Positions 7,033-14,972 are shown, numbered from the stretch's first letter. The stretch: DNA of 35,721 bases from Tersicoccus phoenicis (GCF_001968835.1 NZ_MRDE01000038.1:1-35721), one strand, 5' to 3'. The notes: a model not told the origin generated them from the letters alone. Numbers and translations: made by a program.

Positions 7033-10010
7033 CGGCTCACGCGGTCGTAGATGATGTCCGCGACGGTGCGCGGTACTGACGGGTACTGGAGCAGGCGGTG
7101 ATTCACAATCTCTCGCGGCGCTCGTCCCGAGCAAAGCGCGAGAGCACGCCCGTACAAGGCCGGCAGGTCCGCACCCAGCGGCGTGACGACTGAGCCACTG
7201 CGCGAGTTGTAGCCAACGAGGGGGTCACCGGCCCACGAGTTCGCGATGTGCTTCACGATCTGCGCGTTGCCGAGTCCGATCGTGCCGCTTGCAATGTCAT
7301 CGGCGGTGCGGATCGCGTAGGTCGAGCCGAAGTCCTTGAGCCGGTAAGAGCCAACCCTGACCAGCGACGTCGCGGGGTGCCACGAGGCCGACGTCGTGTC
7401 CCAAAACTCGGCAGACCGGTGGCTCGGCACGATCACCCGCTTGAGCGACGTCGCCACCTCACTGAGTGGCGGCAACGCCTCAACGATCTCCTCGACCGGT
7501 GAGGTCTCCAGAACAGCGATCCCAGCGTCGGCCAATAAACCGACCGGCAGCATGCCATCTACCTCGACACGGGCGAGTTCGGCATCAACGCTCGTGCGCA
7601 CGACAGCGCCGGTGCCGAGCAGTTCCTTGAGTTGCTCCACCAGCGCGCTGGAGCGCGACCCGATGAGCACCCATAACCCGTCACCCGTCGGAACGAGCGT
7701 GGACGTGTTCACCGCCCATTCGGTCACCTGGAGATAGTCGTCCCTGGCTACATCCACATGACCGACGACTTCAAGCCGTCGCAGGAACGAGTCCGCGAAC
7801 AGGCCCGAGCCCTCGACCTGGGCGGCGATTCGCTCGAACGCCCCGAACGAGCCGGTCCCGATGTGGTTCAGCGCATCGAACGCGACCTCGAAGTCTGGCT
7901 CGTCCGACTCGACCACGGGCGGGATTACTGGGACCACGATCGTCTTGGCCGCGCGATCCTTCTTCTTCGCAGCCCAGGGGGTCCCAGCGAAGCGACGCAC
8001 GAGCCCGCAGGTCATGCACTCGCCCTCAATGCTCCGCGTAGGTGCCTGGCCAGCGAGCACGGGCGAGAGCAGGAATCGGTGCATCCCGGTAATGAGACAC
8101 GAGTCGCTCGCCATCGGCACGCCCACCCGAGTCTTCGCAACCGATGCGGTAGACGCGTTTCGCTCTCGGGGCACAAACTCCGGCATTGGCACTGTACCGC
8201 CGTCGCGGCGCGGTTCGAGACCCACTGTCCTCGCTCCGTTGACATGACTCGGCCACTCGGCGGGACCAGCGGTCAGCGGCCAGCGCGGCGAAAAATCAGG
8301 CGAGTAGACCAAGCGGATATCGACATCCTCGACGCGGAACTGCGGAGTGCTTGCCGATCGCAGTCGCAGGAGCGCCGTTGACGACGGCTTGTTCGTGTCG
8401 TCTACGAACATCGCGACGACGTACTCACCGTCAGTTAGCCCCTGATCCATGAGCGGAAGTACCGCGAGTTCGCCGGGCTGTAGGGACTCAGCGATGAGTT
8501 CGGCCGGGTCGATACGGGTGCCGCGGTACACACGAACGCAGACCGAGGAAGCTCCAGCGGCGAGGGCAACCGCCTCGGGTGGCTCCATCACCGACCACTT
8601 GCGAAGCAAACCAGGAAGCACGAATCCCCCACGTAGCGTCAGGCTCGTCCGCGCGCGGGGCACCAGCGGCAAGAGATCGAAGTGCAGTTGCCCGGTCGGC
8701 GCGGACACGATCTGGACGTGCTGGTAAACGACCCACCCCTCCGGCGCACCCGGGAGGTCGACAAGTTCATGCCATCCCGGTCGGGCGTGAGCCTCAAGGT
8801 GACTCTCGACACGCTGGCGCGCGTCCGACCGCGCCAGGACGATGCTGTCCTCACCGAGCGAAATGCGCTCGATCTCGACGAATGCCCCCTGAAGGTCGTC
8901 CCATCGGAGCGGAGCGACTCGCTTCGGGCGACGACCGAAGGGGCGACTCTCGTCATCCCCGAACTCGCCAGTTAGCTGCTCCCCGACGAGCGACGCAGCG
9001 CTGACTCCCTCAGCACCGGAGAGCCGCGTGGAGCCACCGGGCCCGGCGACGGTCGGGATAATCGACTCCTCGTCGGCGACTTGGAACCGGGCAATGTCCG
9101 GCCCTTCCGAGCGGTACGGGAGCATCAGGTTGAACTCAATCGACTTGCGAGGGAATGTCCGCAAGAACGCCAGCAGGCGCGTCGTGACGACGGGTCGCGC
9201 AGAGGCGACCGATTCGATCCCCGACCCATCCCATACTTCGAGTTCGAGACAAGCGGCATTGACGATGCGCTCTCGGGCGGCCGGATCCCGCCAGAGACGA
9301 GCAAGATGCGAACTGAGGGGGAGGCTCGGAGTGGCCGTCGCATAGGGGTCCATCGCGAGACTCATGTCGTTCGGCGAGATACGCAGACCCGGGGTCATGC
9401 CCTCAATCGCGAAGAGCTCGTGGAGGCCGGCACGATCGTGTTGCCGAACGACCGCCTGCGACATCGGCAGCCCAATGAAGGCGTGACCGCCGACGGCGTA
9501 GGCCGTCGGGATTCCACGCTCACCTTCCCAAGCTTCAAGCCAGGAGTTCAGCGACCCCCACAGCAGATCGGCGACCCGACGATAGTCGTTCTCGACCCGC
9601 AAGTACTCGGTCGCTCTTACATGCAAGAGCCGATGTAGACGCGAGTAGTAGTTGTGGGCAGCCAGGTCGCCGTCAGCCTGCATGTGCTCGGCAGCGATCG
9701 ACAGCGCCACGAGAAGGGGGAGCGCGGGCGGAGTTTCAAGCGGCGAGCGCCGATGGCGCTGCGCAGCGTCAGCCTGCCAGTGAAATGGGGCTACGCCAGC
9801 CTCGTCGACTTGAAGCGAGGACCTGACGACCGCCGACAGCCCTGCGAGCGTCCGATCCTCGAACTCAGCGGCTTCGAGCACGTTACGAACCGTATCGGCG
9901 TCCGCGAGCGCATAGACGGGTCGACCAGCCTGCGATGAGCCGAACATGACGTCGGCGATCGCCTCGCTCACGCGCTCATACTCGGAACCCAAGGCCAAAC
10001 TCCCTCGCAT
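7029..10010 (-). CDS. Large uncharacterised protein, candidate DruH-like defence partner
   Basis: The product has about 993 residues and no enzymatic motif that I recognise: no Walker A, no PD-(D/E)XK, HNH or PLD signature. A single CxxC (ECMTCGL, about residue 690) is visible, too little for a complete zinc site. The protein is soluble-looking, with no signal peptide or membrane helix. It sits between a cytosine methyltransferase and a DruE-like helicase, in the position and size range of DruH, the partner of DruE in type III Druantia, so a role in that system is inferred from context. I place the start at the ATG at 10010, one base after the methyltransferase stop. The open frame extends upstream over the methyltransferase 3' end, but that part reads like an antisense shadow rich in P, S and R. 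No lesion is seen. Confidence 0.7.
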   Translation of the reverse strand: MRGSLALGSEYERVSEAIADVMFGSSQAGRPVYALADADTVRNVLEAAEFEDRTLAGLSAVVRSSLQVDEAGVAPFHWQADAAQRHRRSPLETPPALPLLVALSIAAEHMQADGDLAAHNYYSRLHRLLHVRATEYLRVENDYRRVADLLWGSLNSWLEAWEGERGIPTAYAVGGHAFIGLPMSQAVVRQHDRAGLHELFAIEGMTPGLRISPNDMSLAMDPYATATPSLPLSSHLARLWRDPAARERIVNAACLELEVWDGSGIESVASARPVVTTRLLAFLRTFPRKSIEFNLMLPYRSEGPDIARFQVADEESIIPTVAGPGGSTRLSGAEGVSAASLVGEQLTGEFGDDESRPFGRRPKRVAPLRWDDLQGAFVEIERISLGEDSIVLARSDARQRVESHLEAHARPGWHELVDLPGAPEGWVVYQHVQIVSAPTGQLHFDLLPLVPRARTSLTLRGGFVLPGLLRKWSVMEPPEAVALAAGASSVCVRVYRGTRIDPAELIAESLQPGELAVLPLMDQGLTDGEYVVAMFVDDTNKPSSTALLRLRSASTPQFRVEDVDIRLVYSPDFSPRWPLTAGPAEWPSHVNGARTVGLEPRRDGGTVPMPEFVPRERNASTASVAKTRVGVPMASDSCLITGMHRFLLSPVLAGQAPTRSIEGECMTCGLVRRFAGTPWAAKKKDRAAKTIVVPVIPPVVESDEPDFEVAFDALNHIGTGSFGAFERIAAQVEGSGLFADSFLRRLEVVGHVDVARDDYLQVTEWAVNTSTLVPTGDGLWVLIGSRSSALVEQLKELLGTGAVVRTSVDAELARVEVDGMLPVGLLADAGIAVLETSPVEEIVEALPPLSEVATSLKRVIVPSHRSAEFWDTTSASWHPATSLVRVGSYRLKDFGSTYAIRTADDIASGTIGLGNAQIVKHIANSWAGDPLVGYNSRSGSVVTPLGADLPALYGRALALCSGRAPREIVNHRLLQYPSVPRTVADIIYDRVSR

Positions 10011-10011
10011 G

Positions 10012-11493
10012 TCATGCAGACCGTCTAGCAACAAGGACGGGTTCTGTGCTGAGTGGCTTCGTCCTGGGAGCGCATTCCTCCCCGGCATCTGTCCGCTTGC
10101 TCGCGGAGGTGCGCTTGGCTCGCAGGGGTTCGGGGTCGGCAGTACTGGAGGAGTCGGGGTTGCCCAGCCCTTCGAGTAGGCGCTCAGCGATCGCCTTGAC
10201 GACACGGGCATTGACAGCGTTGCCGAGCGCCTTGTAAGCCTCGAGGTCGGAAGTCGGCAGATGGATATCGCCGAGGCTTTGGAGTTCAGCGCACTCAGCA
10301 GGTGTCATGTAACGGCGTTCGCCAGTCAGGTTGGAGCCGAGGATAGGGACCTGTGTCTGGGTGAAGGCGATGAGGCTGGGGGACGTCGTAGGCCGCTTGA
10401 TCCTGAGCCCAGAAGCACGGACCTGCAGGACGAAGTTGTCGATGTTCCGCTCCTCACCCTGGGCGTTCCATTCCATCTTCTGGAGGCTGGACTGCATCTC
10501 CTCGGGCTTCCATTGATCCAGCCAAGGGTCGATCCAAGAGCGGTTGTCCTGGTAGAACTCACGGTTCTGTCTGATGAAGGTGCGCTTCCATCGGGGGAAC
10601 CGGTAATCGCTATCGCGATTGGCGTGACTAGGGATCCGCTCCTTCTGTTCGTCGACCGAACATTCAAGGCTTTGGCCAAAACTGCCTTTGATGCCCATCT
10701 GACGCAAACCCCACACCGGTCGACGATCCCAGACTCCCGGCGGAGTCTCGTCCTCGTACGGATAGGTTGCGCCGAACTCCATTGACCAGATCGGGAACGA
10801 GGGCATCTTCACGGAAGCCGGCGAACGACGGAGGAAGTCCCCCCACATATCGATGGCTTGAAGTGTCTGCTCAGGAATCGCGCGAGTGGGCGGAACATCA
10901 TGGCGAAGAACCGAAATGATGTCGGTCTGGTCCTTGTGCTTGGCTGGCCACTCGAAGTCTTCCAAGCCGTCGAGCGACCCAACGAAATACGCGCGGTCCC
11001 TGACCTGCGGGATGCCAAATTCGTGAGGAGAGAAGTGGTCCACTTTGACCGAATAATCCAGTGCCTCCAACAACTCGATGATCTTGCGCCGAGTGCGACC
11101 ACCGTCATGCTTCAGGATGTTGGGCACATTCTCAAGGATGAAACGGCGAGGACGCTTAACGCGGAGAATCTGGTGTACTTTGAAGAAGAGGTTGCCCTGG
11201 AGGGTATCAGCGAAGCCCATTTGGTCGCCTGCCTTGGAGAACGGCTGGCAAGGAAAACCCGCAGTAAGCACGTCGTGGTCAGGGACCTCGCGTTCTATGT
11301 CTCTATCGGTCTCAAGGTCGTTGATGTCACTCCAGGGATGAATTCCATAGTTCGTCTCGTAGAGGGCGTTAAGCGTCGGCTCCCACTCGGCAGCGAACAC
11401 AACTTCGCCATCGAGGTCATTGAGAGCGACATGGAAACCTCCGAGGCCAGAAAAAAGGTCGACGAACTGGAAGGTTGGTGTTGCGGCTGCCAC
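10012..11493 (-). CDS. DNA (cytosine-5-)-methyltransferase (DruM-like)
   Basis: This enzyme transfers a methyl group from S-adenosylmethionine to carbon 5 of cytosine in a specific DNA site. Motif I (FVDLFSGLGGFHVAL, 10-24) binds SAM. Motif IV GFPCQPFSKAG carries the catalytic cysteine at about residue 82. Motif VI is ENV (121-123), motif VIII QVRDRAYF (163-170), motif IX RYMTPAECAELQSL, and motif X ALGNAVNARVV near residue 425. The long segment between VIII and IX (about 200-370) is the variable region with the target-recognition domain. About 50 polar residues follow motif X. The GTG start has AAGGAGG four bases upstream. It heads the three-gene operon and would protect host DNA or mark self in a Druantia-like system. 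The recognition sequence cannot be read from the protein. Confidence 0.9.
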   Translation of the reverse strand: MAAATPTFQFVDLFSGLGGFHVALNDLDGEVVFAAEWEPTLNALYETNYGIHPWSDINDLETDRDIEREVPDHDVLTAGFPCQPFSKAGDQMGFADTLQGNLFFKVHQILRVKRPRRFILENVPNILKHDGGRTRRKIIELLEALDYSVKVDHFSPHEFGIPQVRDRAYFVGSLDGLEDFEWPAKHKDQTDIISVLRHDVPPTRAIPEQTLQAIDMWGDFLRRSPASVKMPSFPIWSMEFGATYPYEDETPPGVWDRRPVWGLRQMGIKGSFGQSLECSVDEQKERIPSHANRDSDYRFPRWKRTFIRQNREFYQDNRSWIDPWLDQWKPEEMQSSLQKMEWNAQGEERNIDNFVLQVRASGLRIKRPTTSPSLIAFTQTQVPILGSNLTGERRYMTPAECAELQSLGDIHLPTSDLEAYKALGNAVNARVVKAIAERLLEGLGNPDSSSTADPEPLRAKRTSASKRTDAGEECAPRTKPLSTEPVLVARRSA

Positions 11494-11559
11494 ATCGCCT
11501 CCTTGCCTGGTCGCTCCTGCCGGTGCCCGGCGAGGGTCGGCGGTCTCGCTCCCGCCGTG

Positions 11560-11588
11560 TCTACAAGTCTCTCAGCACCCACCGACAA
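11560..11588 (-). promoter_or_regulatory. Candidate promoter of the Druantia-like operon
   Basis: On the minus strand TTGTCG (11588-11583) is followed after 17 bp by TGTAGA (11565-11560), a fair sigma-70-type pair for an actinobacterium. Transcription would start about 60 nt before the methyltransferase GTG. This is a pattern match only. Confidence 0.35.
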
Positions 11589-11730
11589 TCCTGAAGTCGA
11601 CATGCAGTAGACGCGGAGGAGGCCATTCCGGCCGCACTTCGAACCGCAGGCCCGACGCCCTGGCGAGTCTACGTCGAGCCCTCGCGCGACCATGCGAGAG
11701 CTTCTACCGGTTCCCCCACACCTCACGCGT

Positions 11731-11764
11731 CTGCAGATCAAAGTCCGTACTAGTCTGTATGAAA
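11731..11764 (+). repeat. Left copy of a 34-bp inverted repeat flanking tetR, likely TetR operator
   Basis: This stretch matches the reverse complement of 12430-12463 at 26 of 34 positions. At its core is the palindromic hexamer ACTAGT with partly symmetric arms (CCGTACTAGTCTGT). It lies 44 bp before the tetR ATG, the usual place for autoregulation by a TetR protein. The identity extends beyond the palindrome into TGCAGATCAA, which is more than an operator alone would need. Confidence 0.5.
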
Positions 11765-11807
11765 GTGGCCAACGGCTTGTGGCATGGCGGAGTGAGGAGT
11801 GGCTGCG

Positions 11808-12413
11808 ATGGTTGAGGAGCGGCGTGGGCCGGGGCGTCCGGCGTATGACTCGAAGCAGAAGCTGGTGGCGGCGGCGTGCGCACTGCTGGCGGAGCGGGGG
11901 TTCGAGGCGACAAGCCCGCAGATGTTCCAGCAGCGCTCCGGGGTGGGTCACGGGAGCATGTATCACCACTTCCCTGGCAAGGGAAAAGAGGGGCTCGCAC
12001 TGGACGCGATCGGTCATATGCGGGCGAGCACGACCGCGTTCCTCGACGGCACCCCGACGCCCGAAGGCTCCGAGGTTGAAGAAGTACGGGCCAGCATCGT
12101 GGCGGCGCTGGATCGACTGTTCGCCCGCAGGGAAGGACAAGCCCTGGTGAGGCTCCTCGCCGACGCGGTCGCCGGAGCGATCCCGTCGCTGGCGACCGCG
12201 ACCCGGGACTGGTGTGACGACATCCGTGCCGTGATCGTCGTGCGACTGCGGGCTGACGAGCCAGGCGCCGACCTCGACATCGCCGACGCAGCAGCACGGT
12301 TCCTTGCGCCTGAGTTCGACGCTCTCGCAGAGGAACTGCTCACAGCCGCTCTCGGGCGGGGCCTGCTCCACCTGCCGAAGTTCGCCCTGCCCGAGACCGC
12401 CGAAGAGCGGTAG
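11808..12413 (+). CDS. TetR/AcrR-family transcriptional regulator
   Basis: The 201-residue protein begins with a TetR-type helix-turn-helix (about residues 12-55, with GFEATSPQMFQQRSGV and GSMYHHFPGKGKEGL, the typical YHHF-K-LL recognition helix region). A divergent helical C-terminal ligand domain follows. Such proteins repress their own gene and a neighbour until a small ligand binds. The ATG at 11808 is chosen because GAGGAG lies at good spacing; a GTG at 11799 overlaps that site. The gene is bracketed by 34-bp inverted repeats whose cores look like TetR operators. No efflux or catabolic target gene lies alongside: upstream is the divergent defence operon and downstream a small unknown gene. 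The ligand is unknown. Confidence 0.85.
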   Translation: MVEERRGPGRPAYDSKQKLVAAACALLAERGFEATSPQMFQQRSGVGHGSMYHHFPGKGKEGLALDAIGHMRASTTAFLDGTPTPEGSEVEEVRASIVAALDRLFARREGQALVRLLADAVAGAIPSLATATRDWCDDIRAVIVVRLRADEPGADLDIADAAARFLAPEFDALAEELLTAALGRGLLHLPKFALPETAEER

Positions 12414-12429
12414 TCTGGCCTCATCACAA

Positions 12430-12463
12430 TTCCATACGTACTAGTCCGTTCCTTGATCTGCAA
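12430..12463 (-). repeat. Right copy of the 34-bp inverted repeat flanking tetR
   Basis: The core ACGTACTAGTCCGT is an imperfect palindrome around ACTAGT. The whole segment is the inverted counterpart of 11731-11764. It lies 17 bp after the tetR stop and just ahead of the next plus-strand open frame, so it could be a second operator controlling a downstream gene. Confidence 0.5.
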
Positions 12464-12552
12464 GAGGCGTGTCGTCTGAATCAGGGCCACGGCAGAGGGT
12501 AGTAATTCGGTTCGGTGCTCGCGTTGTGGGAGGTACTGCGCACCTACCTGGC

Positions 12553-12792
12553 ATGAGGACTGAGGACCGGCGTCTACGCCTTCGGGTGACGCGACGAGAC
12601 GAGCCTGACCTCGGCAAGCTGACCGAGTGGGTACTGAACATCGCGGAGACCCGACACCGTGCCTGGCTCGACGGTGAACCAGACCCCTATGGGCTCCCCG
12701 TCCCGAAGAGCCTCCGTCAGATCACGAACCCAGAACACGGTCCCGCAAGATTTGCGGGACCGTCAGACAGCACCGATGAGTCAGAGACGTGA
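12553..12792 (+). CDS. Small protein of unknown function upstream of the recombinase
   Basis: The 79-residue product is charged and helical in its middle (RLRLRVTRRDEPDLGKLTEW, then VLNIAETRHRAWLDGE) and ends in a polar tail. It ends 21 bp before the serine recombinase start on the same strand. This spacing suggests co-transcription, as often seen for small genes preceding site-specific recombinases. The frame is open from a GTG at 12469, so a start further upstream is possible; neither start has a convincing ribosome-binding site. A perfect 12-bp inverted repeat lies inside its 3' end. I recognise no domain. It might be a recombination accessory factor, but this is inferred only from position. 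Confidence 0.5.
   Translation: MRTEDRRLRLRVTRRDEPDLGKLTEWVLNIAETRHRAWLDGEPDPYGLPVPKSLRQITNPEHGPARFAGPSDSTDESET
12737..12763. repeat. Perfect 12-bp inverted repeat with a 3-nt loop
   Basis: ACGGTCCCGCAA and TTGCGGGACCGT are exact complements separated by GAT. The hairpin lies inside the 3' end of the small gene and 50 bp before the recombinase ATG. No T-run follows, so it is not a standard terminator. It could modulate recombinase expression or bind a protein. Confidence 0.6.
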
Positions 12793-12813
12793 CCCACGGG
12801 AAGGAGGCTCATC

Positions 12814-14481
12814 ATGAACACCGCCATCGAGACCCAGACGTCCACGCAGGCCACCGACACGCCAATGCTCTCGGCCGTAGCCTACCTGCGGGTATCCACG
12901 CGGGAGCAAGCCGAGCGCGGCGGTACCGAGGAAGGCTTCTCGATCCCCGCGCAACGCGAAGCCAACACGAGGAAGGCCGACGAGTTGGGGGCGCGGATCG
13001 TGCGCGAGTTCATCGACGCCGGAGAGTCGGCGCGCTCGGCAGATCGTGACGGGTTGCAGAACATGCTGGCGTTCATCGCTGCGAGCCGGGTGCAGTTCTG
13101 CATCGTGCACAAGCTCGACCGGCTCGCCCGCAACCGTGCCGATGATGTGAAGATTCACGAAGCGCTCATCAGCGCCGGGGTCACGCTCGTGTCGGCGACG
13201 GAGTCCATTGATCAGACGCCTTCGGGGATGCTCGTGCACGGCATCATGTCGAGCATTGCGGAGTTCTACAGCCGCAACCTGGCCACCGAAGTCACCAAGG
13301 GGCTCACGCAGAAGGTCGCGCAGGGCGGTACGCCAGGGCGCGCTCCCATCGGCTACCTCAACGTCCGCCGCACCGACGACGCGGGCCGCGAGGCACGCGC
13401 GGTCGAGGTCGATGCCGAGCGCGCCCCGCTGATCGCGTGGGCGTTCGAGCAGTACGCGGGCGGAGAGACCTCCGTCACCGGCCTGCTGCGTGACCTCACC
13501 GCGCGCGGCCTGCTGTCGGTGCCGTCGCCGAAGCGGCCGTCGAAGCCGCTGGGGAAGAACGCCCTCTACCGCGTGTTGACGAACCCGTACTACGCCGGGG
13601 CGATCCGCTACCGGGGTGCGCTTCATCCCGGAGCGCACGAGCCCATCGTGGAGCCAGCGCTGTTCGATCAGGTGCAATCGCTGTTGAAGGCGCGCAACGC
13701 GCACGCAACCCGGCACGTTCAACACGCCCACCATCTGAAAGGGCTGCTGCACTGCGGCAACTGCGGGTCGAGGATGCTGCTGGACTTCGCGACCAACCCG
13801 CGCGGCACGACCTACGCCTACTTCGTCTGTTCCGGTCGGGCGTCGAAGCGGACCACCTGCACCCGACGGGCGGTGCCCGTGCAGGTCGCGGAACGGCTGG
13901 TCGAGGACTCCTACGCGAACATCACGATCAGCGAAGACGACTACCAGCACCTTGCCGCCGAGGTCGACGCCGCGTTCGACCAGCGCAGCGCGAGTAAGGA
14001 TCAGGAGTTCGCCGACCTCACGACGAACCGGGCGCGCCTGGAAGCAGAGAGCGACAAGCTGCTCGCGGCGCACTTCGCCGACGCCATCGACCTACCAACG
14101 CTCAAGCGACACCAAGACCGCATCCGCGCCGGACTCGCCGACATCGAGTACCGCCTGCGCGAGCACGACGAACTGCACGTCGGTGGTCGGGCGTTCCTCC
14201 ACGACAGCCTGCGGCTCCTCACCGACGCGCACCACGCCTACGCCCACTCCGACGACGGAAGCAGGAGGCTGGCAAACCAGGCGTTCTACACACGGCTGGA
14301 GATCACCGAGGACGAGCAGCTACACTCGCGCCTCGCCGAACCGTTCGCGACCATCGTTCAAGAGACGACCGGAGGCAAGGAAGCCAAACGGGAACACTCC
14401 ACATCTTCCGATGTCGCGTGTTCCCGTAAGACACTTTGGGTGGGCCCTGCCGGGATCGAACCGACGACATTCACGGTGTAA
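12814..14481 (+). CDS. Large serine recombinase (integrase of the defence island)
   Basis: The 555-residue protein is a large serine integrase that joins attP and attB through a serine-DNA intermediate. The catalytic resolvase domain covers about residues 20-165 (YLRVST with the nucleophilic serine; HKLDRLARNRADD). It is followed by the recombinase domain (GRAPIGYLN, then ALYRVLTNPYYAGAIRYRG), a zinc ribbon (LLHCGNCGSRM and FVCSG-KRTTC, about 308-350) and a helical coiled-coil-like tail. AAGGAGG stands six bases before the ATG. The last residues (WVGPAGIEPTTFTV) are the antisense reading of the tRNA-Val gene, so the stop codon at 14479-14481 is supplied by the tRNA. This shows that the gene end lies at the integration site. 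Serine integrases use tRNA genes less often than tyrosine integrases do. Confidence 0.92.
   Translation: MNTAIETQTSTQATDTPMLSAVAYLRVSTREQAERGGTEEGFSIPAQREANTRKADELGARIVREFIDAGESARSADRDGLQNMLAFIAASRVQFCIVHKLDRLARNRADDVKIHEALISAGVTLVSATESIDQTPSGMLVHGIMSSIAEFYSRNLATEVTKGLTQKVAQGGTPGRAPIGYLNVRRTDDAGREARAVEVDAERAPLIAWAFEQYAGGETSVTGLLRDLTARGLLSVPSPKRPSKPLGKNALYRVLTNPYYAGAIRYRGALHPGAHEPIVEPALFDQVQSLLKARNAHATRHVQHAHHLKGLLHCGNCGSRMLLDFATNPRGTTYAYFVCSGRASKRTTCTRRAVPVQVAERLVEDSYANITISEDDYQHLAAEVDAAFDQRSASKDQEFADLTTNRARLEAESDKLLAAHFADAIDLPTLKRHQDRIRAGLADIEYRLREHDELHVGGRAFLHDSLRLLTDAHHAYAHSDDGSRRLANQAFYTRLEITEDEQLHSRLAEPFATIVQETTGGKEAKREHSTSSDVACSRKTLWVGPAGIEPTTFTV
14437..14481. other. Candidate attachment-site junction in the tRNA-Val 3' half
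   Basis: The recombinase frame and the 3' half of the tRNA gene overlap here. Island DNA lies to the left and conserved actinobacterial chromosome genes to the right, so the crossover probably lies within this segment. The matching copy at the far end of the island should lie left of position 1; I did not find one inside the window. Confidence 0.5.
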
Positions 14482-14513
14482 ACGTGACGCTCTACCAGCT
14501 GAGCTAAAGGCCC
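14441..14513 (-). tRNA. tRNA-Val, anticodon UAC
   Basis: The 73-nt sequence folds into a full cloverleaf. The acceptor stem GGGCCTT/AGGGCCC has one G-U pair. The D arm is GCTC...GAGC, the anticodon stem TCACG/CGTGA encloses loop TTTACAC with anticodon TAC (14480-14478), and the T arm is GTCGG-TTCGATC-CCGGC. The discriminator base is A, followed by CCC, so CCA is not fully encoded. The 3' half overlaps the end of the serine recombinase gene on the opposite strand, yet all stems remain paired. The gene is therefore probably functional after integration. Confidence 0.93.
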
Positions 14514-14651
14514 CTCGGCCGCAGATGGCCGCTCCCCCGGTGCGCCGTCTCGCGGCCGGTCGCGGGTTCGGGAAAGCAGTCTACCGACAAGTCACGGCCC
14601 ACGCGGCGCACCTGAGACCGACGGTCCTCTGACGTCGTCGGCGGCACCGTT

Positions 14652-14927
14652 CTAGCCGGTGCGCTTTGCCCTGAGCGCCGCGAGAATCACGCAGACCGTT
14701 CCTCCAACCACCGCGAGTCCGCACACCGCTGCCGCGGTGAGGCTGAATCGACCATAGTGGCGTACCGCCTCGATGGCGTCGTCGCCGAGCCTCAGGTGGT
14801 CGAGATACATCACCTGCTCGATCCGGACCCCTATCAGAACGAAAGCCGCCGAGACGCCGACGACGATGAGCCCGAGACCGAGCGAAGCCAGCCCGTGCCG
14901 CCGGACTAGTCCATCGTCCTTCCTCAC
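14652..14927 (-). CDS. Small membrane protein with two predicted helices
   Basis: The 91-residue product starts with a short charged segment and has two hydrophobic stretches (LASLGLGLIVVGVSAAFVLI, about 13-32, and LTAAAVCGLAVVGGTVCVIL, about 63-82). They are separated by a polar loop and followed by a positively charged end, AKRTG. This suggests a two-pass membrane protein. No family is recognised. It lies downstream of the sirtuin gene on the same strand with a 45-bp gap and could be its last co-transcribed neighbour. Confidence 0.6.
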   Translation of the reverse strand: MRKDDGLVRRHGLASLGLGLIVVGVSAAFVLIGVRIEQVMYLDHLRLGDDAIEAVRHYGRFSLTAAAVCGLAVVGGTVCVILAALRAKRTG

Positions 14928-14972
14928 CTGTCCGCCTTCGGCTCGATCCGGGCCTCGATGACGTCGTGCCGC

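Larger units (their letters stand above)
11494..11807. other. Divergent intergenic region between methyltransferase and tetR genes
   Basis: This 314-bp gap contains no credible gene. It holds the probable promoter of the defence operon on the minus strand and, on its right side, one copy of the inverted repeat that flanks tetR. Its middle part (about 11,600-11,720) shows nothing I can interpret. Confidence 0.6.

Noticed and set aside
7033-7134. N-terminal extension of the helicase to 7134.
   Set aside because: It overlaps the upstream coding end in another frame and lacks the conserved character that begins at MPFPTPVKIADDL; the GTGA junction explains the start.
10011-10211. N-terminal extension of the 993-aa protein over the methyltransferase gene.
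   Set aside because: The extra 67 codons lie antisense-like within the methyltransferase 3' end in another frame and have low-complexity P/S/R composition; an ATG lies right after the upstream stop.
1678-11493. Assignment of the operon to DISARM.
   Set aside because: DISARM has separate DrmA helicase and DrmB DUF1998 proteins plus a PLD protein DrmC. Here helicase and DUF1998-type end are in one chain and no PLD motif is seen.
14441-14513. An apparent G-G mismatch in the tRNA-Val acceptor stem, taken at first as a scar of integration.
   Set aside because: It came from starting the tRNA one base too early. With the 5' end at 14513 all seven acceptor pairs form.
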